Source of the DNA: Psilocybe azurescens
Lineage: Eukaryota > Basidiomycota > Agaricomycetes > Agaricales > Agrocybaceae
Assembly (NCBI GenBank): GCA_023853785.1
Contig: JAJIRX010000681.1
Span: forward strand, 372,001-436,000
Reading direction: 5' to 3'
Length of the DNA: 64,000 bases
Position 1 is the stretch's first letter. Each line of letters starts with the position of its first letter. Shown here piece by piece: positions 23,612 through 35,094 of the stretch. The translations under genes were made by a program, and so were the position numbers. The notes beneath the pieces were generated by a model. It was not told the origin of the DNA. It ran no database searches and saw nothing but the letters and a program-made list of their open reading frames with translations.

Positions 23612-25620
23612 ATGCCTCCGCGACGTGCACCCTCTCTCGCGTCAGTTGTACAATCAAGAGCTCCAAGCCCAAATCTTCCGGAAGAGGACGAGGCAAGTCT
23701 GACGACTAGTGTATTGTTCTTCGACAGCTCAGATTATGTGTCGCTAGTTTCAGTTCTTCGACACCGTCGATGAACTTCAACAACATGTAATTTTCACCAA
23801 GAATAAACGCATATATGCGAGTCTTATTGATCTACTCTCAAGGGAATAAATGTGCAGGATATCTTGAAACTTAAAGTAGGATTCTTGCAGCAGTGCAATG
23901 CATGTTGTATTGAATTTACAGTCTGCCGCTATCAACACGGTTTCTGGAGTCAATATGGCCACTCGTCGCCAGATGTTGAAAATTAAGGTCAATTGGCCGC
24001 ATATATTTACTTTTCTTTTGGAATTATTGGAAGCCATCGGATAGGGAATGTCTGAAGCCAAAGTCGAAAAGATCAAGGTAATTATCATTTTACATCACAT
24101 CATGCTTTTGTGGTATTGTTGATGTTTGTGAGTTAGGAAGCAGCGCACAAGATACTGGTTCTCTACAGCTTTTTTTTCTTCTGACAATGTTGTTCCAGGC
24201 ATCTGAAGACTTTATAGGGATCATCTTTCTCCACTGGCGTGGAAGTGCAAGAGAAACGCAAAAGAGTAAATCTAATCAGTACAGGTAGTAAATCAGTCGA
24301 CAGCATCTTGGGAGGTACGCATCTACTGTTTGAAGAATTAAATGCTGTAACGCCTAACTCCCCTTTTTTCAGGCGGTTTGATGTCGCAGTCAATATCTGA
24401 GGGTAGTTTCTTGGGAATATTCATCCAGTATTTGCATGATATGAACAGGATTACCAAGTTTACGGAGAATTTCGCACCGGGAAAACACAACTTGCTCATA
24501 CCATGAGTGTGGTGGCTCAACTTCCGCCTGAGTTAGGTGGCGCCTCTGGTAAAGTAGGGCTTAAGTTTTCCGTTCCTGTACTGCTGACTGATAAACCTGA
24601 CAAGGTCGCCTATATTGATACGGAAGGTAGATCTCTGTTCGCTAAATTTTGTGGCGCATCGTAATCGGCACTGCTAGGAACCTTTCGCCCAGATAGAGTT
24701 CGCTCGATCGCCGACAGATTTGGTGTCGATGGAAATATGGCACTCGAGAATATTCTTTACGGTTTAGTACTTCCCTTCATGAATCTTGCTCTGTAATAAC
24801 TTTCTTCTAGCTCGCGCCTTCAATAGCGAACATCAAGTGAGTTTGGGTCTATGAGTCTCTTAATGCAAAGTACTGATAATGCCTAGATGGAGCTCATCAA
24901 TGAGTGTTCTCTAAGATTCGCGGAAGATAAAGACTTTCGGCTTCTCGTAAATCGAATGAATTCCGAGAAAGACACCTCATCAAACTGACCCTGTTAAAGA
25001 TTGTTGATAGCATTATGGCGCTTTTCCGCGTCGATTATTCAGGAAGAGGCGAATTGAGTGAGCGACAGCAAAAAGTTAGATTTTTTAAATTTAGCAGCGA
25101 TCCAAGGTTCTCACTAACTGTTATTTACAGCTTGCACAGGTATTTTTCAATGCCAGTTCTTCTGTGCAATCGCTACATGCAAATTAGATGCTGTCTAAGC
25201 TTGCCAAGCTGGCAGAGGAGTACAACGTAGTGACTTTATTGCTGTGTTGGCCATCATAATTCATAACTATGAACTATAGATTTGCGTTCTCCTCACCAAA
25301 TCAGGTACAATGTAAGCAACTGTTCATTCGATTTCTGTCTGCTATTGACACGGTTCTTCCAGCTGATCCTGGCGCCACGATGACATTTGTGGCAGGAGGC
25401 GCGTTAAAGCCTATTGGCGGTCACATCTTGTCCCACGCGTCTGCTACCAGAATGTTTCTACGCAAAGGTCTGTTTGTCTAGTACTGAATTAAACTCAGTA
25501 CTGATATGCTCCTATGCAGGTCGAGTTGAGGAGCGTGTTGCTAAACTCGTTGACAGTCCCGATAGACCTGAAAGCGAAGCTTCCTATAAGTTGGATGAAG
25601 GAGGATGGGCCGACGTTTGA
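23612..25620 (+). CDS. DMC1: Meiotic recombinase Dmc1
   Basis: RecA-family strand-exchange protein of meiotic recombination. The start [20 protein letters not shown] leads, across a GC..AG intron (23693-23753), into [20 protein letters not shown]. The helix-hairpin-helix region holds [20 protein letters not shown]. The Walker A motif is GEFRTGKTQ; Walker B lies in [20 protein letters not shown]. Loop residues and the C-terminus ([33 protein letters not shown]) fit Dmc1 rather than Rad51. About ten introns interrupt the gene. One extra A at 25298-25300 breaks TNQVQSDPGA at an exon end. The presence of DMC1 implies a meiotic cycle. Followed by the RNase T2 gene about 345 bp downstream. Confidence 0.93.
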
Positions 25621-25963
25621 TTTCCAGTGCTCTTTGTCGTTCCGTTGACAATACTAATTTTGCTCAGCGTTCGTGTAACTCTACTTATTAATCCTCAAGT
25701 ACTGTGTCAGTATAACTTGTTGCTTACCACGTTTGTGATATACATGTGAGGCCGCATGCCTCACAACGAACGAGCCTATATATGGAATCGTTTCCGCGGT
25801 CGTAAAATAATCGTACATATGGATGCACGATAACGTGCACATGGGTCGACATCGACTTGTCAGCTATTATTAGGACCTTGCGCCCGTTGGGGAGAATCTG
25901 GGAGCATAAATTGCGCTGTCCCCGATTGAATTAATTGTCCGTCCTACTACACCCCAACAATAC
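25621..25963. other. Intergenic region upstream of the RNase T2 gene
   Basis: About 340 bp between DMC1 and RNase T2. It contains only short random ORFs and presumably the RNase promoter. Confidence 0.45.
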
Positions 25964-27174
25964 ATGGTCTCACCTATGAAAGCAGCATTGCTCGTCAGTT
26001 CCAGCATTTTCGTCAAAGCTGGACTGACTGGAGAGACGTCTATCCCTAACACCTTCCCGGACTTGACGGCATGCGTTTCTGAGCCGTCTTTTTTCGTGCG
26101 AGAATACCACAACGATAAAAAACACATGCTGTTCACCGACCCCTGGTGGTCTGGTTCTGCAGACCCAGTTTTGGGATACGTTCACTGGCCTCGAAAAGAA
26201 AGGACAGAAACTTCCGAAAGGAAGCTGGACTATTCACGGCTTATGGCCGGACAACTGTGACAGGTGAGCACTCCAAGTGTATTTCCAATTCAGTATCTTA
26301 ATAAAGTTGGAGTGTTGCAGTTCATTCGATTCGTACTGTGATCTATCGCGCCAATTTGATCGCGAGCCTTCTCCTGCTACTCTACCTGACGGTACCCCCG
26401 TTCCGTCTTACACCGGTCCAGGCGTTGACACCTTCATCAAGAACTTTGGCAGACAAGATCTGTTAGATTATAGTGAGTACTCTATATGTATGTCAAAAAA
26501 TATAGGAGATCTAATTGATTTTATCCCGGTGAAGTGAACAAATATTGGATCAGCCAGGGGTCTACCAATGCCGATTTCTGGGCGCATGAGGTACTCTTCC
26601 AGGCTTATCTATCTGTGATCAAACACTTACTAATGGTGAAATCCGAGTTCTCAAAACACGCGACTTGTACATCGACATTCGACGTTGCATGCTATGGCTC
26701 CAAGTACAAAAAGAACCAGGACGTCATTGATTTCTTCGATGCCGTCGTAAGAGCCTTCCATCAATATCCGACTTTTGACATGCTGGCGGCGTAAGTGAAA
26801 AATTAGTATGGCACAAAACATCGTTGCTCAAATGATAATCACGACAGCGCCGGCATTTTGCCCTCCAACAGAACGTCTTACAAGCTCACACAACTTCAAA
26901 ATGCCATCAAGACACAAACAGGAAGTGTACCATTTTTGGATGCACAAATAATGGCACAGTCCTTTCGGAGGTTTGGTATTTCAGCCATGTCTTTGGGACG
27001 GTGCGTTCTGTGTATGATGGGTCTGTAGCTCTACTGACAGTAAAATTTGGGCAACAGGAACAATTTGGAACATACAAAACACTTGATGCGACCACACCTT
27101 CAAGCTGCTCAAGTATACTGCCTATAAGATACCTAGAGCGTACACCCACTTCTGAGCATGAAGTTCGAAAATAA
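25964..27174 (+). CDS. Secreted ribonuclease T2
   Basis: Acid, base-non-specific endoribonuclease that cleaves RNA through 2',3'-cyclic phosphates, normally secreted or vacuolar. ATGs at 25964 and 25976 are possible; the second (MKAALLVSSSIFVKAG) gives the better signal peptide. Both active-site segments are clear: WTIHGLWPDNC (CAS I) and FWAHEFSKHATC (CAS II), with His in each. Cys residues typical of fungal T2 enzymes surround them (NTCCSPTPGG, SYCDLSRQFD). The C-terminus ends ERTPTSEHEVRK. Two single-base errors are likely: a gained T in the run 26089-26094 and a lost T in 26933-26937. Three or four introns. Confidence 0.93.
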
Positions 27175-27194
27175 GTGGTGTTGATGAGAAGCGC

Positions 27195-27268
27195 TTCGAA
27201 CGCGTCTTCGGGAGCAGTAGTAATTAGTTAAATAACGCGACCCCACGTGACTTACGCGACGCGAATTG
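27195..27268. promoter_or_regulatory. MCB-like ACGCG cluster and E-box ahead of HST3
   Basis: Within 64 bp there is one full ACGCGT (27200-27205) and three further ACGCG cores (27235-27239, 27254-27258, 27259-27263), about 90-150 bp before the sirtuin ATG at 27353. A CACGTG lies at 27244-27249. ACGCGT is the MluI cell-cycle box bound by MBF in yeasts. Function here is inferred. Confidence 0.5.
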
Positions 27269-27352
27269 CAAACAAATAAAGAATAACAGTTGGCCCTGAA
27301 TGTTTTTGGTTGAGTTTATAGACCATCATCGTCCTTGTCTTCCGTCGCCAAA

Positions 27353-29175
27353 ATGACAGTAACCTTGGACCTCGACTCCGCCAAATCCGACTCACATACA
27401 CGAAGGACTCTCACAGATATCTCTCTTGCAGTTGCTAAAGGAAAGAAAATTGTTGTCGTTACTGGAGCAGGTATATCTTGTTCCTGTGGTATCCCAGTAG
27501 GTTGCAATACATTTTGTATGCCAGCGCAATACCAAATTGTTCTCAGGACTTTCGCTCTTCGGATGGACTCTATGCTCTGGTCAAGGAACAGTACCCAGAC
27601 GTTGTTTTGAAAGGTCGCGACCTCTTTGACGCATCTCTGTTCCGTGATGCCACCTCCACAGCCGTATTCTACACATTTATATCCCAACTCAAGCGGTCTA
27701 TCGATGCAGCAGAACCAGCCCCAACGCATCATTTTATTAAGACACTCGACTCGAAGAAGAAACTTTTGAGATCCTATACGCAGAATATTGATGGTTTGGA
27801 GGCCCGTGTGGGCTTGCTGGGGTCCTCATGTCAAGACGCGAAGTCTAGTGGCAAGGGCAAAACCAAAATTCGCACCAAAGACGTTCGCAATGTACAACTA
27901 CACGGTGACATTCACCGCGTGAGGTGCATGGCATGCTCTGCGGAATTTCCTTGTGCAGAAGAGCATCTTGTAATATTTGAGAAAGGCAATGCACCAGATT
28001 GCCCCGAGTGCCTATCACGCTGTATGTTTACCCGCCACTTTGAACAGCCCACTCTTTTGACCTCTGTTATTTTGCTTTAGCTGAAGCTAGAGCAGCTCGA
28101 GCAGCCCGCCCAATCCGCGTTGGGAACCTTCGTCCTGGCATTGTCCTGTACGACGAAACACATCCACTTGGTGACGATATTGGCATCATTCACACTTCCG
28201 ATCTGGGTCGTAAACCGGATATGCTTATCATAATGGGCACCTCTTTGAAAGTCCACGGTTTAAAGAAATTAGTGAAAGACTTTGCTAGGAGCATTCATTC
28301 GTCGACTTCCCCTTCTGATGCATCGAGCTCAAAAAACCTTTCAAGGTTATATTTGTCAACAAAACAGCACCAGGCGCGGAGTGGAATGATATCATCGACT
28401 ATCACATCTCAGGGGAAACAGATCGTTGGACGAATAAAGTAATCGAGGACTGGAAGAGGATGAAACCTGCAGACTGGGAAGTTCAACAAACTCTCATTGA
28501 CAATGCAAGCGAAACGTCGATGAATAATGGACTCAAAGTGGGAAAGTCGCTTACTGCAAAAGGAAAAGGTGGAAAGGCGGCTTCTGGGGCGAGAAAACAT
28601 TCCTATTCTACCCTCCGACTTAACAGAAAAATCAGTGCCTCATATCCACAATGCAAAACCTGTCCCCCCTCTTTCCCCCCAGTAAACGGCAACAAAAATC
28701 TTGCCACTATGACGATGTCGAATCAAGTCCTTCCAAACGACAGTCAACGTCCGTTAATCGAAATGCGATGCCTAAAGAGGAGCGTAAAATGCTCTTTGCG
28801 GAGACCACGAACAAGCCGTCTATCCCTATCACCGATGCCAGAGGACAATCAAAAATGGATATCAGTTTATGCGACTTGTCTATGCACGATTTGGAATCCA
28901 AGCTTGCAGTCAGATCTCGAAAATCTTCAACTAAAGGATCAAGGCACAAGGTAATTGCAGATACCTCTCAAATGGACATCAGCTTCAACGCGCACGATAT
29001 ATCAATGATATCAATGCAAGGAGAAGACCCGGTAGCACCGATGACGTCTCCACCCAAAGCATCCAAAGCCAAACGTCTTGTAAAGCAACATACAGTAACT
29101 TCAAGACCTGTGAGGCAATCTGTAGATGCTACAACAGGAAAGAGGGTAGTTCGAAAGAGGAGGCAAGTTGCATGA
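27353..29175 (+). CDS. HST3: NAD-dependent histone deacetylase, Hst3/Hst4 class sirtuin
   Basis: Sirtuin that in yeasts removes H3 K56 acetylation after replication. Catalytic features: VVVTGAGISCSCGIPDFRSS (NAD-binding), SYTQNIDGLE and the catalytic His in NVQLHGDIHRV. Zinc ligands are CMAC and CPEC. Then LIIMGTSLKVHGLKKLVKDF and the Hst3/4-type VIFVNKTAPG with YHISGETDRW. A long basic, disordered C-terminal tail follows, ending RVVRKRRQVA. The SCSCGIPDF variant favours the Hst3/Hst4 class over Sir2. Three single-base errors are needed to read through: 28331-28336 (lost A), 28586-28589 (gained G) and 28675-28680 (gained C). Confidence 0.9.
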
Positions 29176-29347
29176 TAACATGTTGTGTTTCGCTATCGGC
29201 CTATACCAGTATGCTCTCTAATCGCCGAGATGTGTTGTAAATTTATTTCCAATCTTTTTATCTGTATCATATCGTGGATCAGCTTTCACTGTACATTCCA
29301 AATATAAAGTCATTCATAAGTTAGGCTTTGAGAGCAAGATAGAAGTT

Positions 29348-30023
29348 TTAATCAGTAATAAGTTCAGAAACACTCCAATCCTCAAAGCTGCCGTCCGGAA
29401 GGTATCGTCGAATAATGAGTGGAATTTTTCGTTGAGATAGTTCTTTAATGGCGATTTGAAGAGCGTCTGTTTCACCATCTAGTGGCACTAGAACCGGTGC
29501 ATTCATGCTGCGAGATACGTCAGACAATAGTACTGTTGTGTTTAATGTGTACGAACCTGATTTGCAGAGCTCTTGTGCCTAATATCCGCGCTCGCTCATA
29601 TTTTGTTAGGTACGGTGTCGTTACGCGAACTTTATTGGGCTGTCGCTCGCCTGCGATGCCTGCTCCGCTTGCTGTGTCTTCTCCATTAGCCATCTCCTGG
29701 TCACCGTCGACACCATTGGCACCGCCGTGCGTTGCATCTTCGCCCAAAGGCATACCGTCTTCACCTAGCTCGGGATTTTCGCCATCCTGGGTCTCGTTTG
29801 CAAGGAGGTCATAACCGTCATCCTGATATGAACGAGCATATGCTAAGCCTAGACGGCTTCCAGAGGCAAAAAGAAACACACAAATGCGCCATCATTGTAC
29901 CTATGAAAAGTTGGGTCAGAACAGGGCGGGTCGACAAAACTTGTGTTGAACATCATACCCCGGTCCCGCTTCGTAGTCATAGTCATCGCCCGCACGTCCT
30001 CCATCGTATCCATCGTCAGACAT
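29348..30023 (-). CDS. RPB6: RNA polymerases I, II and III shared subunit Rpb6
   Basis: Common subunit (ABC23) of all three nuclear RNA polymerases. The start at 30023 reads [20 protein letters not shown], an acidic tail typical of Rpb6. A fairly long intron follows, then the acidic exon [20 protein letters not shown]. The conserved core is [20 protein letters not shown], spliced to [20 protein letters not shown], then [20 protein letters not shown] and the end [10 protein letters not shown]. Frame intact. It converges on HST3, with 172 bp between the stops. Confidence 0.95.
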
Positions 30024-31221
30024 TTTGTAGGATCTTCAAGGGGTATTGAAGGAATTAATGAGAAATAGGTTGAATAAGTATAGAGAAGGTCACAAAGTAA
30101 ATTGTGTTCAAAGTCCTGATGGATAGCCGTGACGTGACTGGATGTGCATTGTATCACATTATCTCAGTCTGGTCCAGTTGGTCCAAAATTTCCTTTGTTC
30201 GACTCTTCCTTGTCATACTGTTTGGCCCATTCAGACAGAACGTGCCGACTGCTCGAAGCTTTACGCGCTAGTGCTGGCATTACTTCTAGCCCGGAAAAGT
30301 ATATGACGGCAACTTAAAAGAACACAGAAATTCTTCACTTGTTCTTCAGACTTGCAGGTCCAAATGTGTCACCATAGTACGCCTGACGGTCACGCGAACA
30401 GTGCTCAACTTGCGTAGGGAGATGCGGGATTACTCTTAGTTGACTGAATACTGCAGGGAGCTCCTCCTAGGTGCCTCCGCGGGCGACATACTAAGGGCAT
30501 CCCTGTGACCCACTTTGACATCTTGGCTCTCGGAACCGGTCCTTCACTGCCAATCATTGAAATTTCGTCCTCGGGGACGCATTGCAACTTCTTTTGCCCA
30601 GTTTGCGTTTAATGCGGAGTGATTGCCTTGTTCAGATATTGCCATCAAGGCTATTCTACTTCCTGGAGGCCATTTAGGTCTGCTTTGGCATCTTTCTGGG
30701 ACTCGCCCCGATTCCGCTATTCTTGTGTATCTTTTTGATGGCAAATAAATTGACGCGCATACACACTTGTGGTGCTCATGTTGCTTAGCTTGGAAATGAA
30801 AATATATGTTTGTCTTTGTAAAGTCATTGCATGGGAACACCACTGTGTATACCTGAGTCTGTGGTCTGGTCCTTTTCATCTGCTCGGATATTCTGGGGCA
30901 GGAGTATTGCGAAGCAGTGACATGACAGCAAACTAAGGAGGGAAATTCGATGATCAGATGGTGCTCGATGGGATCGTCGATGTTTTACCCCTCTATCCCT
31001 CCGTATAGAGCACATTTGGACAGCGTCGGGAGTCGTGGAACGTGGCAGGAGGCGCATCCATATCCCATCAACGCATCGATTAATTAATGTGACAGAACGG
31101 TGCTCTTATTTCAATATTCGATGTTTTACTTATCTCTCGTAATTACTACAGCTCCATTTGTAATCTCCAATGACCTCTTCCTTTTCAACAAGGACATAGT
31201 TTTCTGCCAATTGCTATTCCA
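30024..31221. other. Long region without a confident gene
   Basis: About 1.2 kb between the RPB6 start (minus) and the RRM-gene start (plus). Minus-strand ORFs at 30544-30879 and 30824-31057, and a plus-strand stretch near 30511-30610 reading THFDILALGTGPSLP, look partly protein-like but do not join into a recognised product. The region must hold two promoters. A decayed or species-specific gene is possible. Confidence 0.35.
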
Positions 31222-34200
31222 ATGCCCCCGACGCACGCCTGTCTCCTCCTTGGGCTGCATCGTCTAGTGCTCCTCTCCTCACTCCAGTCGACAACATTCA
31301 TACTATGCAACTCACCGACTCATTGGATACTAGCTCCACGAACAGCAAACAGAAAGAAGACAAGCTACCTCATGATGCCAGTGTTTTTGTTGGAAGGTTG
31401 GTCTCGTCGTCACACTCTCTGGTCATCGACGATGTAATAGTCGTTTCGTTCTGTATCAGCCTTCCGTCTAACATGGACCAGGGCGATCTTACTCGTTTGC
31501 TCATGGAACATCTGTCGGAGCACGCTCAAGTCAAGAACATAAAGGTCGTCCGAGATTCAAAAGGAGGCGTCTGCGCTTTTGTTCAATGCGAGGTTTGGCC
31601 TTGTCTCCTTATATTCTTTCAAATTTTCAACGTATATGCGCTTTAGAACGCCCAGTCTGCTACATCTTTGATACAAACTCTACAATCTAGTGTACCGAAA
31701 CCCTTTCTTGGCCGTATCTTACGCTACGAGCCTGCCAGGAGCCTTCAGATCGTTGCTCGTCTCCTATCGGTGGGTATTTTTCAACCATCTTTTCTTCCCC
31801 TTAAATCTTAGTACACTCTCACACAGCGAACCGACACAATATGTGGCCTCTACCGGGGTTAACATGCTTTCTTCTATTCACAGTGAAATCAAATTGGATT
31901 TGCCAGTTGCCATGAGAATTTGGAAACATAGAAACTCTAGGTTTGCATATTTCTTTCGTTTTTCGACCCTAGACTCACTTCTACCAGGTTCCACAACATT
32001 TTGTATAACTTAGAAGCCGTACAAGCAGCCAGAAACCTACGTTAGCGACACTTCAGGTGCTTCCGTCCAGGACAACGTCTTCTACCTTCATCCCCTAAAA
32101 TTCGACGAAAATGTGCGCATAGATTCAGTGTTGTTAGAGGCTCATCTCACAAGTCCATATACAGTCATTGCTCAATTTGGCGTCGTACTTCGGACCTCTC
32201 GAGAAATTTTCTCCCCATTGCAGACGTTGATTACGGATGGTCAGACTCACGACCTTGTATATTCTGTCTTCTGACGAGCTTCCGTAAAGATCTGGACGGC
32301 GGCCCTCAACGCCACATGTCGTTCGAATCGTACCCAGAGCCACATCGCTCTCCTCGTTCGCCAACCATGGAGAATATGTGCTGGGAGATTAAATGGGAAC
32401 ACCGTGACGATTGTGTCAGCGCTTTAATGGTACATTTTCTAAGCGTCTCTATTTAAACCGTCTAATTCTTTCAAAGACACTTAGGAGAGTACCACACTTT
32501 ACAGTGACTTGGGCTCATCAACCAAACACATTCGGACAAGGATTAAATCTTCCTGGTCGTCGACACATTTTCCAGTCGTATGCTTCTCACAATCGTCACC
32601 GGACTTTCACGCATCAGTCATCTGCGCCTCACTGCATGCATACAAACCATTTCCAACAATCGGCAGAGCCAAGCGGATCTGCCGACGATCAAATGAATGA
32701 TCATCGTATTGTCCCAGTGCTGAGTGTGATACACGACCATGACAAACATGAAGCAACTCACGAATCATGGGCCGACGAATCTAACTCCACCGCCACACGT
32801 AAAGAGATTAGTTCCTCAGGGACTGTAGGGGACGGCAGTAATACATCATCACTACTGGATCAGTTGCCACCAATCGAGAGAAGTGAATCAGTGCCGGAAA
32901 ATACGGATGAAGTGGAGGGTCAGAAAAAGATTGGCAGGGATGAACAAGAATCTGAAAGAATCTTCGCTAGGTATCCTGCTTACTGCTACTTTCACAGATT
33001 AATAGACTCTCACACGACTATTTAGGGAGCGTTCTACCGAGGATAGCAATGCTGGTGAGTCCGAAGGTCAAGATCTATATTTGCCCCCGACTCCAGCTTT
33101 GGATGCATCCACGATCGCCCCGATAACCTCAAGATCCAATTTCCCTTTAATACCGACCATTTCTGGGACAGATGCTCCTTATAACGCCAAGTTTTCTGAC
33201 TACAAAGACCTATACGGTGTGTCAAAAGGGTCTCGGCTAGAAAAGACATTGACCCGACCACTTTGTTTGTGGGCGGGCTTGAAATGTTCGGTCCCGGGGC
33301 ATGGAATGAAGAAAAAGTCAAAGCGTTCTTCTCAAGATTTGGAGGTTTGGAGTGTGTCAAAGTCGTCCGTCCGAGTAAGTCGTTGGCGCTTTTGGCGTAC
33401 CTGTATCTCATGATTATCTTGCAGTGAATTCATGCGCAGCCTTCGCTTTTGTCAAGTTCGACAACATCGAGGCCCCCTGCTCGAGCCGTTTTCGAAGAGG
33501 TAAGTGGTATTTCCTTGCTTTTTACCTGTCCATTGATTGGGTCTTCGTCTAGCACAACCGTGTTTACGAAGGACGAGCGATGCGAGTGCAATTGCGAGAT
33601 TGCAATCCTCCCAAAAATAATTGGAAACACAATCGCGGACGTGGCGGGAGACCTCACCAGCATCACTTTGCTGTTCATAGGCGGACTAACTATCGGCCAT
33701 CGTTTCGGTACTCAGGAGCGACCCTCGTTTCATATGAGCCAGGAGAAACCGAGCTTCCTAAATACAAACTTGGCCTCGCAGACCCACCCGTTGCCACCTC
33801 ATGTGTCTGCTGCTGGGGTTCGAATTCCAAGAGATGATATCTCAGCCACTAATATTGTTGAGCCATCTTCCGTGTCTTTGGACGTCTCTTCAAATGCCAG
33901 AAATAGTCCACCAGGAGAGCACTACCGTGAATGGTATGACGATGCCGAGTCTCTTATTAATACACCGGAACCATCTTCGTTGGGGTCATCTGCTTCGACC
34001 ACGGGGTTACCTTTTCGACATCTCCGTCGTACGGATACCCAATAACGAATGGACCATACTTTCCTCCACCATCTTGGGTGCACCCATATCCACCTCATGT
34101 GCCATATCAAATACCTTACTACCCCAGGATACTCTGTCTATCCTCCGACGGCGGTTCAACCACCTCAAGTGCTGACCAGTCCTCCTGGATCAGACGTGAG

Positions 34201-34905
34201 TGGTCCCGCAACAGGATTACAGCATAACTGGCCACCAGTCGGGATGTATACCGTACGTCCTACATGACTTCATGCCATTTTGAGTGCTGACCTTTTTGCT
34301 AGTCATACATACCTTATTCCACCATGCCCTCTAGGACACAGTCGGTTGAACAGGGCCAACCACAGTCGCATATGCCAGCACAAGCGCCTGTAGTCCCTAC
34401 CGGATTCATTCAAAACGAACAGGGAACACTTATTGCTGTCTATCAGCCTGAAGCCCTTGATCAGTATCTTGCGGGTACTGTGCCAGCGGTATCAATGACT
34501 CCCAGCGGTGTTGTCTCTACTCAACAAAGATGGGAGTACACAGCTCCTCAAAAATTTGAACCGGGAAACACAACGATCAATTCCTTTGTTTCGCAACAAA
34601 GTCGACCGCAGTCCGCAGGATTTCATGCTCCTCCATCTCAGCAATCTACTACTACTACACCACCTCGTGAGATTGATATTAACATTGGTCCACCTCTCTA
34701 TCGCCGACAAGGTCCTGGTAGACGCGAATCCCAGCACGGACATGCATTCACTCGGCAGCCTAATCATCCGAGGTCAGTGAGCAATGGTCGCCCTACTCGT
34801 GCCCATATGCACTATCCTGCAAATATACATGCAACGGACCTCGGACACCTTACCACACCGCCCGCAATATCTGGGGACTGGAATAGATGGAATAACGCTC
34901 GTTAA
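31222..34905 (+). CDS. RNA-binding protein with three RRM-type domains
   Basis: Three RRM-like domains in order. RRM1 at about 31380-31720 has ASVFVGRLPSNMDQGDLTRL and the RNP1-like GGVCAFVQCE. An atypical RRM2 at about 32070-32520 has NVFYLHPLKFDENVRIDSV and CWEIKWEHRDDCVSALM, spliced to TLRRVPHFTVTWAHQP. RRM3 at about 33240-33600 has TLFVGGLEMFGPGAWNEEKV and CAAFAFVKFDN. Between and after lie Ser/Gln/Pro-rich disordered regions; the end is ISGDWNRWNNAR. The start at 31222 needs one base restored in a five-C run (31225-31229) to reach the frame before MQLTDSLDTSST; a later start at 31305 would avoid this. The RNA target is unknown. Confidence 0.8.
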
Positions 34906-35094
34906 CATCGTGTTCTTCTATCGCGTTCCTTCGAATTCTCATTGTCAAGAACGACATGATCTTTCATTTCTATTCTAAACAAAACTTGTCTTCTTTTGTG
35001 CTGGATGGACTGCGCCCATTTGGCATTTCCTGTATATCGAAAAACCGTCTAAAATCATTCTTTTTTTATGAGTACGCTTTTATATGCAATCCTT

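Noticed and set aside
23612..25620. RAD51 as the identity of the recombinase
   Set aside because: The C-terminal GGWADV ending and the [16 protein letters not shown]-terminus fit Dmc1; Rad51 ends differently.
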